Below, piece after piece: positions 1-13,400 of a stretch of DNA of 64,000 nt. The notes under the pieces are model-generated. The model was not told where the DNA came from, did not search any database, and saw nothing but the letters and a program-made list of their open reading frames with translations. The position numbers and the translations under genes were made by a program. Where the stretch lies: positions 1 to 64,000 of the forward strand of contig NW_024427764.1 in the NCBI RefSeq assembly GCF_017562075.2. The letters are read 5' to 3'. The stretch comes from Anopheles merus. Lineage: Eukaryota; Arthropoda; Insecta; Diptera; Culicidae. Position 1 is the first letter of the stretch. Each line of letters opens with the position of its first letter.

Positions 1-3000
1 AAACAATGTATTGTCTATCTTTCTTCCTCGAACGTAGTCCGCCTACCCGATCCATCTGTTGTCTTTTTACTTATGTGCATCTATTGCATCTAAGGGGGAT
101 GAAATCAATGAACGAAATCGGAAAGCATGCTATGAGCATTTGTAATTTGAAAATTCAAATAAATCATACGTACATGGTGAACATTTTCACTGATAAAGCT
201 TATTACACACAGTTATTCAATCAAATTATTGATATTGATCATAATTAAGAATAAGAATTATTGATTGAAATCATAATTATTTATTTCACAAGTAAATGAT
301 GAACATGTATAGTAATAATATCTAGATACACATACACATAAAAGGTTATGTTTCATTTGTGAACTTAACGTACTATCGTCCATGTGGAGCATTGATGGAT
401 GGTTATTTGCTAGGTTTGGTTATTTTATATCTTCTTCGACACGTATATCCGTCAAGTGCACTAGGGTACCTATCGTTGATTAAAAACTATGTGTACGTGT
501 AAACGACGATCCCTCCATTGCCATTTTGAAAACACCCTAAGTACAATCATCTTCATAAGTTTGCGGTGTCCTGCAACGGTCCTCTGCCCTGCGCGTTTGC
601 TCAACCCATCAACGGATCTAATGCGCTAGCTGTTGCGGCTAGCCAAACATACAAGAATCGCAACAACTTTCCTTTAAAGAGAAATAATTTTCGCTGCATG
701 CACACCGTCGTGCACGGCACAGCGTACAAATAGAGAAGATGCCCGGCCCGACTGGTTAAAGCATTTCGCAGCCATGTGATGTATTGCTCCGTCTGTCTGG
801 CTCGGGTGTTTCCATCCTTTTAGTAGATAAATAGTGGTACCTTATGGTACCTGGAAACTGGGAAAGATAAAGTTGGTAGCGCAAGACATGTTGCAGTTAT
901 GTGATGATGCAAGTGAGTAAACGGAAAGAGGTGTGGATGGCCAGACATAGAGGACACGCAGAGGGAAGACATTTTGCACTTTTTAAGGCACCGAAACAGT
1001 GAAGGTTAGTGATGGTCAATTGCTATACATTCATGGTGCTATTAATATGAAACATAACGGCAGTAAGTATATTGAATGGTATATACTCCTACATATGAAC
1101 ATTCAAATGAACCTATACTTTAGTTTATTTTATGTTCCACAAATAATCTTGATGTGTATATTTAGGATCAACCAGCGTCTTTATCTCTAAACAGTCGAAC
1201 AATATTTGACCTTCGATACACTATCAATTTTTTTGTGAAAAGGACAAACTCACACATTAGTGTGTGTGCATCCTTCCAGACCGCACACTCCCGAGAGTTG
1301 CATACAAAACTGCATGTTTATGGTTTCTCCATGTTTATAATTATCTTTATTTAATCGTTTTAGTAATGTATATGGAAAATCTTCACTGTGGACAATCGTC
1401 TATTTGGGCCATAATTCAATGACATGAGACCGTGCTTGATTCTTTACTATTCGAAGGTCAGAGCGCATGGGTAACCTGCTATCTTTCTTTTTTTTCCAAA
1501 AGGGAAAAATGTATTCTACAAAGCTGATATATTTTCTTTACATGTGATGTTGTAATATGGTTTCGAGTTTGCTTTAGAATTTTCGGTAGACGCTACAGTG
1601 TGTTCCATCGTTACAGTTAGGTAAATTTTATTAGAACTAGCGCCAATCTCAGATATTGAGCTAACAAAGTAAAAGAAAACCAGTGTTTGAACATTAGCAT
1701 ACACCCAAACACTGCGAGCCTTTGCAGCAGCTTCATGTTTTTCATATCTTCGTTTGTCATCGTTCGCTATGGCACACACATTCGAAGGGATCTTGTACCG
1801 GAGACATCGCTCACTTCCAGATTCATTTGCAGGGAACAGCAGGCAACCTGCAAACGGGCATATGACCTGCCAGGAGGAGACGAGGTTATAGGAACCCCGA
1901 AAAAAAGTAACCAGAGAGAACAAGGAAAAAGAATCGAAGAAACAAGTCGAAATCATGATAAACCATAATATATGACCCTACTGATCGATTGGACTGATCG
2001 AAGATGGATCGGAATGGAATGAGTCCACGAATCGCTCATGAAAGCGAAGAAGGCAAAGGCGAAGAAAACCACCACAATGAAGTGGAGGAAGAAAATCATG
2101 TTCGAAATTAAACAAACAAAACGCAATACAATCTCCAGTTCCATTCCTCAGACACGGGTCTGCGTGTGTTGTACTGCCTGTGCGAGAAGGTGATGCGTGT
2201 TATGGTAGTTAAATCGTTTTATTTTTCTTCTCTTCTACTTTCGAGCCCGGGTTTGTCTCGTTAGCAGATATGATGTCCAAAGCGGACAACTTGCTGGTCC
2301 TATCCACCAAAGAGCCTTTTGAATGTACCTCGACTTTAACACGATCGTTGTGTGTTTTAAGATATTCAAGTTCGGTTCAACTATTTACTCATTCTGGAAG
2401 TTTATGTTGAAATTATGATAAGTTTTTAAATGTTATTTTCAATTAGCGCCGTATTGTCTTGATGAGCAATGTTTCAAACACCTTGTGTGATAAACATTTA
2501 ATAGTCTTCAATTTACAGCAACTTATATGCAACACAATGTGTTTGATGCGCTAATGTGCTAGGAAAGTCAGAATTACTGATGATAATTAATATCCGGCCT
2601 TTGCAAGTTAAATTGAAAATTAACCCAAAAGCCAAATTCCTGCTCTGGGTGGCGATGGCTGCCACACTTTGGCTTGTTAGCAATTGAGGTGTCTCGACAT
2701 ACCTAGAACCACGAATCGACATGTTCGCAATGGGTACAGCGATGGGTGGGCAGATCGTGTGTAGGGTAGTAAGAGAACCACCTATGTAAGAACTACGACC
2801 GAGAAGAAATCGAACGAACTAATCTCCATAAATAAAATGTCTTAACAAGATGAATTTTAAATGTTTTGATGCGGAAAACCAACAAGAATGGATGTGAAAG
2901 AAGCGTACAAAATCGAAAACAGTGTAGTGTGTACTGGTTGGTGGTAGAGAAGGCTCGAGTAAAAAAACACACACACGAGAATGGTAATCAGCAGCCAACG

Positions 3001-6000
3001 AAGGTGTAGTAAGGCAGTCAAAACCTCGATCTCATCGCACTCACACAACGCAACAGCGATGGTTCCGGAGCACCAACAGAGCCAATAGAGGCAAGCCTGC
3101 AGAAGGCTACCGTCGAGGTAAACGGGCAGTGAGGTGAAAGAACACCAAACCATGTCTTGTCGAAACGGTGTGAAGCAAACGAGATGTGTTCGATTGATGT
3201 TTAAAATATCTCAAGGTGTGTGGGGCATAAACATAAGCATAATCAGCCTCTCATGTCTTTGGTTCAGCCGTAGATGTTGGGGCAGGTGGCGAGCGTGAAT
3301 GTTTCCTGTCTCATGCGCAGCGCGCCACATGCGGTGGAGACTCTAGGTATTAGCAGATTAGCCGAGGTTTTGAGGAACCGGCACTACGATGCTCAACGAT
3401 CGACTTATCCTTCCATCTCAACGTCGTATGCGATGGAGACTTTAGGGTCGCTTGGAAAGACGTTAGATATGTTAGAGAGTGTGCTAGAAAATTGCCGGAG
3501 ATTAGCTTATGTGGAACTAGGCTTCAATTTCTATAATTGAATCCCGCTAAGCAGTGAGCAGTGAGTCTAGTCGCCTCGCCAGGTGGCTCTGATTTTATCT
3601 CTCACACAGCCTCTATCTTCCCTTTATTGAAAATGTACGTATTGTACGTCCTTTGAGAAGAGGTTAAATTTCACAAACCCTGGTCTTCCGGCGATCGATC
3701 AAATAGATGGATGCTGGCTAGGCGTCAAGGTTCAAAGGTTACGCGCACGTTTGAATTCGTGAGTTTCTGAATCATGGTCTTTAGCACGAACGACAACACC
3801 TCGAACCATGGACCGTAAAGTACGAGTCATAAAGAAACAATGTGTCTGAATGATTCAGTATGCTGCGAAACGGTAAAATACATTTAATTTATATACATAT
3901 CTAACTGACGAAAGATTTGCTTTGCCTAAAATCACTTTAATACTAATCCGATCATCTCCAGAAGCACTAAACTGTTGTAATGAAATGATAGTAAAGAACC
4001 AGAATAAAAATTTCGCTAAAGAGTGAAAGGAAAGTATTGTTTCGAAAGCTATCAATTTCCCCGCAACTTTCTTCTGCGGGATCAACACACTGTGTCAGAT
4101 TTTTTTTTAAACGAAAAATGGCCGCACTCATAACAACTACCGAAAACACACCATCGCCATTGGTAGGCAAATGCGGGTAAAGGATTCAGTGCGGGTCCCA
4201 TCAATCATTGCGCCCAATCTCGGCAGGATCTCTTCGGGGTGGCTTCGGTGGGCTGACAAGTTCGGAATGGTTTCGCGATGCGTGTGTGAGGTGCTTCTGA
4301 CAGGGCGAAGTTGGTTCGTTTGGAAGTTGGTACGCCGGTACGGCGGCAATACGTGGCAATGTGTGGTGTTGTTTGGTGTACGGAAGGATTTTTGTTTGAT
4401 TTGACTTAGCAGGGTGTTCGGTATGGGGCAATTTATTTCGATCTCCCCCGAATCCCGGAGTGGTTCAGCTAGCGTCGTGTGCAATCGACAAGCTTAGATC
4501 AAACACACCGAAAGCTGAACACTAGCCCACGCTATGCTTAAGGTACGATTATTCCTCCGTACTTTGGACGCATAGCTACGTGGGGGAAATATAGCAGTCG
4601 AAACAGGTAACTTCAGTTGATTTTTTTTATATACTGAATGTCTGTTGACTTTAGCAGGCAGCTTTATTTGCAGACATTATTGTTTATTGTACTATAACTC
4701 GCCATTATGTTAATGTTATGAATGATAACAATTCCAAAAACATTAATTTTTTTTCTTATGTTCCACCAATTCCAATGTTACAGAATTTGCAATGTGGAAT
4801 CGACAACCGAGTATAAATCATAAAATACTGTAATTTAAACATCTTAATGATCCTAATATTTCGCTGTATTTATTGTGTAGAAGCTAAGCGTAATGAATAA
4901 ATTGTTTTTTTTTGTATAATGGTAAATTAGTTTAAATTCAAACAGCAAGCAGCGTGTGTCAGTCCTTAAAGCAAAAAAAAGAAGCTTTTTTGCCTGTATA
5001 AATAATGGTATGGTTGCTAGAAGAACACATTATGAAGCTTTGGTCACCAGCACACAGTGTGTAGTTCGAGCTCATTGACACAATGATGTTTAGCTGAATT
5101 CCCGCGGTTTGCTGATAACAGCATTGACAACTCGTCTATCGCTACGTAAGCATGTCATCGAGTAGCTCGACCAGTGAGGGTACTGGTGGAATGGAAGGTA
5201 ATGTGTGACGATACTAGCTAGAGCCGACCGTATGCTTCCCGATAACGCTTTGATTAATAGCAGAATAATCAGTAGCAAGTCTCGCCTGGTGCTACTCAAT
5301 TAAGCGAAGCCTCCGTGCAACCGATTGGGCATCAGTATATCGTCAGCTCGTTATCTCTCGACTAAGGAATCGATTGGGTGTGTGTGGTGTCTGTGTCGAC
5401 TTGTGAAGTAGATGTGGCTGTTTCAGCTCTGCTGCTCTGCTAGCGTATATGTAGTGCAGTGTTAGGTTGTTTATTTATTTCTTTACACAATCTGCTGAAT
5501 GGAGTACGGAGTTTTTGAAATGCAGCGCTGAAGCGATAATGATTTGAGTTATTGCTATGAACGGATATGAAGCAGCATACTCGTGCAGCCGATGATCGTC
5601 AGCCAGAGAATGAAATTGATGAATTAACATTAATGATATTACCAGTTATCGATAGCATAGCCTCGGAGCTATGCGTTCAGGCCACTCAAAATTACATTCT
5701 TAATGAAGCCATTACCAATTGATGGATTACTATTGGTGATAATATCGTCGCTACCAGCAGCTGAGGCCTTTATTACTAGTGAGTTTTGCATTAAACAATG
5801 CAATATTATAACTAGCTTTAAGCAAATTCTTTATTACTTGTCTTCTAAATTTAAACAATCCTTTTCGATCAATGGTAACCCTGTTTAATTTGCTTTAAAT
5901 ACGAAAGCGTGTGTAAACATGGCATGGGAACCAAATAATTAACGGTAGCGACACGAGCGCGAGACCCAGAATGAAATTGAACGTGAAAGAGTGGATGCAT

Positions 6001-6050
6001 AATTTAAAACACAAACAACTCTACTTCCAGCAGAAACGCCGTAATGACGA
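1..6050. other. Unassigned non-coding DNA
   Basis: No convincing gene, RNA or transposon. Longest frames (115-146 codons, at 1516-1956 and 4137-4484 on the minus strand) are within chance length. A GC-richer patch lies at 4130-4480. At 3329-3348 and 3428-3447 the 20-mer atgcggtggagactctaggt recurs with three changes. Confidence 0.5.
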
Positions 6051-6065
6051 GGGTAGGTGGCGCAA
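6051..6065 (+). promoter_or_regulatory. Single CTCF-like core
   Basis: GGGTAGGTGGCGCAA contains AGGTGGCGC, the second common form of the CTCF core. It lies in a GC-richer patch within a Lys/Arg-rich open frame (5971-6222) for which I see no other support. Confidence 0.2.
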
Positions 6066-7003
6066 GCAAAACCACGCTCGAGCGAAGAAAACTATTAAAG
6101 AGCTGTTCTATAAATCATCTGCAACAAACTGTGTGACGATACGTATTACATCCAAGCGCAGTACGCATAAATATTGTTCTTCTTTGTGCTTGTTATGGCC
6201 CTGTACATGGCCGGGTGTCTGAGGATTCACCGAGCGATGCGTTTCGCTTGCGTTTGAAAGTTTTCCCCGGGAGCAGAACCTGGGAGCATGTACGGCTATT
6301 TATAAACAACGCAGCACAGTGGCAGACGTGTTAATCAGGTATGTGGAAAATAGCGGAAGTAGTAATCAACCCAGTTAATTAAACTTGGTGCGCTTTCCTA
6401 CACACCAACGGGGGCACTGGTAGTCAAACTATGATGACGAACGCTTCACCAACTGTTTGTGTTCGCTCGAGTTGTTCGTCTCCGTGGAGAAGCGTGAAGA
6501 AGCAAAGGAAAGGATTAAAATGGGAAATCTGCTTAATCACAGGAAGCGTAGAACGGGGAAGTGGATGGAGTTTATGCTGCGACTGCTGCACGAATGGCTA
6601 ACGATCCAGTAAACACCGATCGACCAATCGGTAATTAGGGCCATCGATTGCTGATGTGTTTGCGGAAATGAGCGATTTTTTTTGTTTTAGGCAGTACACT
6701 GCAGAAGAAATGTACCCATGCTAATCTGTTAGTTTTCCCAGTCGCTATGCTTGGAACGTATCAAGGAATGGCACGGTTGGAAGATTCGTTTATGTAGAAA
6801 GAAAATGACGCTCAATTATCTTTATGACTGTATAAATTGATCGCGTAAAAGATTAAATTGAATTGTGTATAGCAATTTTACTATTTGTTTATAATTGAAA
6901 TATTAAAAATGAAGATTTTATGGTTTGATCAATTGTTCTATAACAATGTTTAAATAATCATGAGGCAAACGATACATGAGGCAAACGATTGTAATCCATA
7001 CGC

Positions 7004-7008
<5 letters not shown>
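6066..7008. other. Unassigned non-coding DNA
   Basis: A moderately GC-rich patch to about 6660 with a TATTTATAA-like motif at 6298-6306, then AT-rich DNA leading into the microsatellite. No gene supported. Confidence 0.45.
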
Positions 7009-7062
<54 letters not shown>

Positions 7063-7118
7063 CACAAAATATATATATATAAACATATATATGTTATGTG
7101 TGTATATGTGTATATATA
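7009..7118. repeat. (AT)n microsatellite with TA-rich right flank
   Basis: About 50 bp of pure AT followed by interrupted tatata/tgtgta repeats. Open frames across it are repeat artefacts. Confidence 0.95.
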
Positions 7119-7228
7119 AGGAGCTTGGTATGAAATTGACGATCGCATAAAATGTCACCAACGGCAACAGCAACCAACAGCAACGGCATGACTGATGACA
7201 GATTTGCAAAAGCCGAATCATTCACAAC

Positions 7229-7471
7229 ATGGTTGAGTCAGCCGTCGTCGAGCTCGAATCGTGCAGGTCTACCCAACTGAACTACTCAACACCACACGTT
7301 CGCATTCCAATTATGTTTCCATCACCGTCTAAGCGTCTGTCAGAGAAAGTGAACCCAATACGGCGGGTTACGGTGAAGTTTTTCGACGAAGAAGCACGAG
7401 ATATGGTTTTAGTGACATGGTTCGGACAGGAACACGTGGTTTCAGAGCACATTTTTCATAAATATTTATAG
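7229..7471 (+). CDS. Candidate 80-residue ORF, unrecognised
   Basis: The ATG has a good insect start context (ACAACATGG). The frame begins MVESAVVELESC and ends with the protein-like stretch VKFFDEEARDMVLVTWFGQE before a stop at 7471. The local sequence is richer in GC than the DNA on either side. No domain is recognised, no splice partners are evident, and the length is within the chance range. Confidence 0.2.
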   Translation: MVESAVVELESCRSTQLNYSTPHVRIPIMFPSPSKRLSEKVNPIRRVTVKFFDEEARDMVLVTWFGQEHVVSEHIFHKYL

Positions 7472-10223
7472 ATCGCAATATTTCAATCCAGGCGAAGCTG
7501 CTGTAGAAAAACACACCGAGAAAGTGCGTATGTTTGCTGGGGAAGCGGGTGTTGTGTCCTTGCTGGGACTGATTTCCTCATTTGGGTTCTAACCGTTGTA
7601 TGTCTTTTTTATTTTGTTTGGTAAGCTACATATACCTCCAACAATCGTCACGATTGTAGAAAGGGAGTAGATATTTCCGTGGACCTACCATGCTTAACTT
7701 CATTTACTGTGTGTATATTTTCCAAGATTTTATTCAACCCCGCCAAATACACCCTATTCAAAGCATCGTCCCTTGCCTACGTCACATTGGAAAAGCGTAT
7801 ACGTTGACGGTCGGTTGAGGGTAAAGGTTAGACGGGTTCGTGGTGCAAGTGTAGGAAAAAATGAATATTTATGAGACAGTGATGACGATCCGCTATAATG
7901 GCGTGTATACGCAAGGATCTTTGTAAAGGATCTGGCTGGGATGCTGCGTAGGAGAAAGTTGAATTAGAAAAATACCATAAACGACGGAAAAGGTGCAACG
8001 AAGCAAAGAAAGAAGAACTACAAATAATGTCGATTCTCACAGTACAGTTGATGGTAATTGTGCAATCAAAACAAACGAATATACACTTACATTTTTTTAC
8101 ACTTTGTATCTTTTAAATGGCCAACAATTCTTGTGCATAGAATATATGGTAGAATATGAGGAATCAAATTATAAGTTACATGTCAAATTAAAAGCATGGG
8201 TTTAATTATTACCATCGAAGACTCTACACGAGATTCAGAGTAGATCGTAAAGTCTTGCATTTGAGTAGATCGTAAAGTCTTGCATTTGAGTAGATCGTAA
8301 AGAAGTTTTTGATTTATTGTAGTGTTGTGTACTCACTCAAAATAAATGCATAGTATGTTACAGTAAAACCACGACTAGTTCAACCAGGAGCTGTTTGTTT
8401 TTATTGCGATTTTCTGACCTTACAGAAATATATAAACAGCCAAAAATAATCGAAATCGTTGTGCCTGAAACCAATAGTAGATGGTGATAATCCGAAATAA
8501 AAATGTGCGACTGTCACAATCATGACTATGTCAAACGGTATGAATTGTTTGGCTTCTGCTCGACACTCATCCCTATTGATTGGAGATACCTTATCAACAA
8601 GGTCTAACGGATGGGGTCATCGAAGCTGTAAGAAAATAAAAGATTATACAAGAGACGTATCATTTCGTACAGTGATGGTTGCTACTGAACACCCAAGATG
8701 CTGAGTACGCCAAGGACACACGAAACACTCATCCGTAGTGTTCAATTACGCGCCTTAACAAGACATATTGTCATTTTTGATTAGACGACGATGCAAATGA
8801 AGGCATATAATGAAGTTGGTGTTGTCTTGCTGCTTTTAGAAGTGCCCATCTCGAAATATTATGCCATCGATAGGGTTTACATTCGAAAATTATTGTTTTT
8901 ATGAGTTTTATTATTTTCTTTACAATGTAGTTGAATATAACGTTGAAACGTGCGGTCATCCAGTTGGTATGGTAACCTATATACATGTATATATAGGCTT
9001 CAACAGTTAAAATGTCAGTCGAAATGTCAGTCTGGATAATGCATTGATTTAAATAAAATCTACACAACATAAAACTCACGTTAGACAGACATGAAACACT
9101 GTTTTCAATAAATATCACACTTAATTGAACATCAAAAGTGACAGTGATATGATTCCGAAGGAAATATTAATTAATAAAATGCCATAACGTGATGTCAGCC
9201 AATTGCGTTGAACCTGGCCCAAGCGTTTTGTGTTGTTAGAATTACTGATAAAAGCATTCATTCTTTGCCATTTGCTACCGAAGCGCCGGGAGAACGTTGC
9301 GATGCAATGAATGTTAAAAGGCAATGATTGTATAGGCTGGATTGTTTATAATTTCATATCGTGACTCATAAAACCAACCACGCCATCAAGGGATGGCGTT
9401 GATGGTTTGGCGTTGACCTGATTTAGCAGTCGTTCCAGGATGACAGGCTGGCGCGAGTCCGTTCATTGGCCGGGTTGCTCTTGCAGAGTGCATGAAATGG
9501 TAACAGAAGCATCGAACAGGATACGCAACAAAAGTAGAGTTGCATAAATCGGAGGTAGGACGGGATGTTGTGGAACGATGCTTTTGCAGTATTTCATGCT
9601 CGATTGCATTTTTTCGAAGTTGCTGGTGGTTGGCAGATTTAACAAGCACATTCTCCAGTACTGCACTTAACAAGCCTCGGTCCAGGCTAATCAAGTTGCT
9701 ACTTCTGAAGCTGCTTGATTGTATGAATACGGACAGCAATTTCGCATCCAACGCATATGATAATTGGTGGGTCGGACATGAACCTTTCAACGATTTGCCA
9801 ACATGGGTGGTCAGCCAATCGATGAAAATTTGGACGCGGTAAATAAGTTGCGTATGATGGTTATTTTTTTTTTGTAGTAAATGAAATAAAATAGAACATG
9901 GGCACGTTTTACAAATAGCTAAGTTTTGTTTGAAATAGCTTAATTAAGTATGTTACCTAATGTGCCAACTATTCAAAGCAATCAATTAATTGTTTACATT
10001 AATTTCAGTCATATTGTATATAACATAGGATCTACAAATATGACCGGAAGTTTAACTAATAAAATAGTTTACCACAGTAAGTTATTTGTTTAGAGATATG
10101 GTTTAACGCAATAAATGACTGATTTTCTTTTTATTTGGCAAAGTGTTTGATCTTACACATGGAAATGTGTTTTGAAATTGAACAATTGGATTGAAAATAA
10201 ACAATAATTGTTATAATAAACAT
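7472..10223. other. Unassigned non-coding DNA
   Basis: Apart from the 25-bp tandem repeat I see no element. A GC-richer patch at 9390-9840 is open on both strands (100 and 134 codons) but neither protein is recognisable. Confidence 0.45.
8238..8302. repeat. 25-bp tandem repeat, 2.6 copies
   Basis: The unit gagtagatcgtaaagtcttg plus catttt-like end (catttt shortened to cattt) occurs at 8238-8262 and 8263-8287 with perfect identity, then a 15-bp partial copy to 8302. Perfect identity suggests recent duplication. Confidence 0.95.
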
Positions 10224-10234
10224 TCGTATTTACT

Positions 10235-10417
10235 TCTTCTTCTTCTTCTTTGGCTCAACAACCGATGCCGGTCAAGGCCTGCCAACACACTTGTGGGGTT
10301 GGCTTTCAGTGACTTATTGATTTCCCCCCATAGCAGGATAGTCAGTCCTACGTATGGCGGCACGGTCTATTTGGGGCTTGAACCCATGACGGGCATGTTG
10401 TTAAGTCGTACGAGTTG
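10235..10417 (-). mobile_element. SINE-A copy 1 (tRNA-headed SINE, 5'-truncated)
   Basis: This is a member of a ~200-bp family seen seven times in the window. Read on the minus strand it has a B-box-like GGGTTCAAGCCCC, a central segment around CATACGTAGGACTGACTATC, a conserved GGCCTTGACCGGCATCGGTT and a (GAA)n tail. A perfect 11-bp target duplication, tcgtatttact, lies at 10224-10234 and 10418-10428. The head lacks about 20 nt that other copies have. The design resembles tRNA-derived SINEs described from Anopheles, such as the SINE200 type; this identity is inferred. Confidence 0.8.
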
Positions 10418-10428
10418 TCGTATTTACT

Positions 10429-13400
10429 AGTAAACAATAAATGTTACAATAAACATTCCTACCAGCATTAATGTTACAAAGGAAAATTGATGTAGTAAAC
10501 GAAGTCATGAAATTTCTGACATCATGTGAAATAATTTACCACAGTACGATTCACATTTACTGCTCACTTACTGCAAACCAGCTCCAGATGGTGCCATACT
10601 GCTTCGTAAGCAGGATTGTGTCGTGCCTGCCACTGATGATGATAAATTACATTTAATTTCGATCAACACTAGATTTTGCCTAGTTCCTAACAGTCCGTTA
10701 CCTAGCAAATATATAACAGCGACATGAAGCAGCAGTATGTGTAAGAAATTTGATCTGACAAACGGCAGCCAAGAAGATTGAGTATGTTAATCTATAGTCA
10801 CGACTATGTACCGAGCTACGGGAGAAGTTTGGGACCCGGAAATTTCAATAGCAAATTATTCCATGTTGAGGGAGACTTGAGGTCTTTCCGCTTTGCATGG
10901 AAGGATGATTGCATTTTGGACTAAAAATGGAAGGGGTTCTTGGTTAGAACCATTTGAAGCGAAACGTTTCCATCCTGCTATCAGGTGATCAATCAATTAA
11001 ATTCAATTACTTTCTGACACTTTTCCTGCACCACTTTCATTTCATCGCAAAGGCGCTCTATACATCTACAGTGGGAAAAGTTGTTCCGATCGGTTCTGCC
11101 TAGATCAAACTAGACCTATGAATTCCAGAATGGATTGCAATTAGGAAGAAATAAATTGAGCCAGCGGATGTTCCACTCTTTCTTCGTCAGCAAATATTGT
11201 TTAAGCTTCTTTTTATCTTGTTTAATTATAATAGACTTAATTTATATAAAGCAGAGGCGTAATTCACAATCAGCGATCAGAATTTAACTGTTATTGTACA
11301 TAATCAGAAGCTGAAATGATGGTACAGATTTTTCTTTTGAGAATTTACTTCAAAAACGAGTTCTAGAACTACAAAAAGGTCTAAGTAGTCAACAAAAAAC
11401 AGTTCGTTATATCATGATACTATGTGTAAGTGATGGGAACCTCATAACCCTTTTTTCTATATGTAAAAAGAGTTTGATTACAGAAAATTGTACATTTATT
11501 TTGTAAAAAGTTCACATTATAAATGTAATGTATTTTACATGTATTTAATCGATTTGAGTTCCATTTCAATTGTTATCTTAAGGTTCAAAAATAAAGTTTG
11601 AATATTTACATCGTATGGCGTATAATGAAGTTTTTAAAGGTGTAATATCTACTGACTCGGACTACATGCACTATCATTCTGCTCTTTAGCTTACATCTTC
11701 AGCGTAAAAAGAAAATACAGTCATCGTGTTATGTATCATTTTTTCTGCTTGACATTAAACGATTCTTTTTTGTGTAGCCATTTTTGATGTTGTACGTTTA
11801 ACGCGCTATGCACAAGCGCATGGATAATGAGACATGTGGTGCTACCGCTGAGTCGATACTTGTTTTTTGCTCGTTGCATAAAGACTGACTAACTCTTAAC
11901 GGAGCATTTCCCGTCGATCTTGTTGGCCTTTCTCTTAGCGTTGTGCTGTTCGGTTACAACGCACTTGACCAAGTGAGTAGAAAGAGCCAACGAGATGGAT
12001 GTTGTACGTTGTACCGAATAAATCAGCCCTACCCGAGCATCGTGGAAGGTACTACAAGAGATGCCGATGACGTTGAGCGTAGCTGCTCATTTAAATAAGG
12101 GATAATTAAATATTTCTTGCTAAACGGTGGCGTTCGCTCTTCACATGCAATCTACGTACGTTGTTTGCAGAACTTGTCTACGGTCGAGACGTCGTCCTGT
12201 TTGACGATATAAAAGGCACGAGGTGGTCGGCACAATTATTTGTAGCTTTTATTCTTGAGCAACTTGTTGTCAATGAACAGGGAATACTTGGTTAACTACG
12301 TAAATGGCCTCAATAAAAGGTTTTCATTGAAAAGCTGGCTACAGAATAGAGTAGTTTGCGTCATCGTGGAAAATGTGAGACAGGAATCAAGCTTATTTGT
12401 CCATTATATTTAGTTGCAAAAATTATTTAGATATAATATAAGGGTAAAAACGTTAAAGTAAAATATTGCATTCAAACTAAACAATTAAGTAAATAATTTG
12501 AGTTCAATGTTATATTTTAAATGTTATATTTTCATCAATGGTTTAAAATAATGCTAGATTCCATTGAGAATGAAAGACGATTTAATGTATCTTTTTTGTT
12601 GAGATACCCCTATGAGAATTTGAGTAAATAGAAAACATTGTTGTTGTTAAAAAATACAGAAGCCTTACTGTTAACTCCTGAAGCCTGCATGGCGTACTAA
12701 CATGTGCAGATGCATATATGCGCCACATTCAAAAAGGGGCAAGTGGTTGAATACGCATGAAGAGTATATGTTTCCCTTGGTAGAGAAATTGCAAGTACGT
12801 GTGAATGAATTCGTTTAGTTTTAAATTTCACCAAATGGGACCAAACACACGAAACACAATTTTCCAGTGTGAGTCTCGTGACGCATTTTAAGCGCATAGA
12901 GCTTAAAAAAATATGTACATGTCTGTAATCTTTTTATGCTTCATTTTGGAGCAATTTTGAGAAAACAAGTTTATAAAAAATGCACTGTCCAATGCACTGA
13001 AAATCACAAGAACTACTTACATACAGGTAGAACGGTATCATATCGTTTAGCTTGTATTTAATAATTCACTTTATCATAAAGATGATTGATGCCTATGGTT
13101 TATATCGCAAAACGCATGCAAATGGTTCTGCGTGTAAAATATGCACGCAGAAAGTTTGTTCTATACTTGCTACCCACATAATTTACTGTAATAAATCCTG
13201 TGGCTATCAAATAAAACGTTTTGTTCCTCCTATAGAGTCACTTGCTATGGTATCTTTCCGTCTAATGGTATGTAAATCTTCTGAATGTTTGATCTTTGAG
13301 AGTCTATAATGCACACTATAACCCAAGTTTGGTATATCTTTATGTGTGTCTTGCATAGTATCAAAAGCATAGAGCGATTCAATCGTTTAAGATAAAATGA

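Noticed and set aside
8238..8302. CRISPR-like direct repeats
   Set aside because: The 25-bp units are directly contiguous without spacers, and the window is eukaryotic.
10235..10417. tRNA-gene-like A and B boxes
   Set aside because: They belong to SINE-A heads; no cloverleaf or anticodon arm can be drawn, and target duplications show retroposition.
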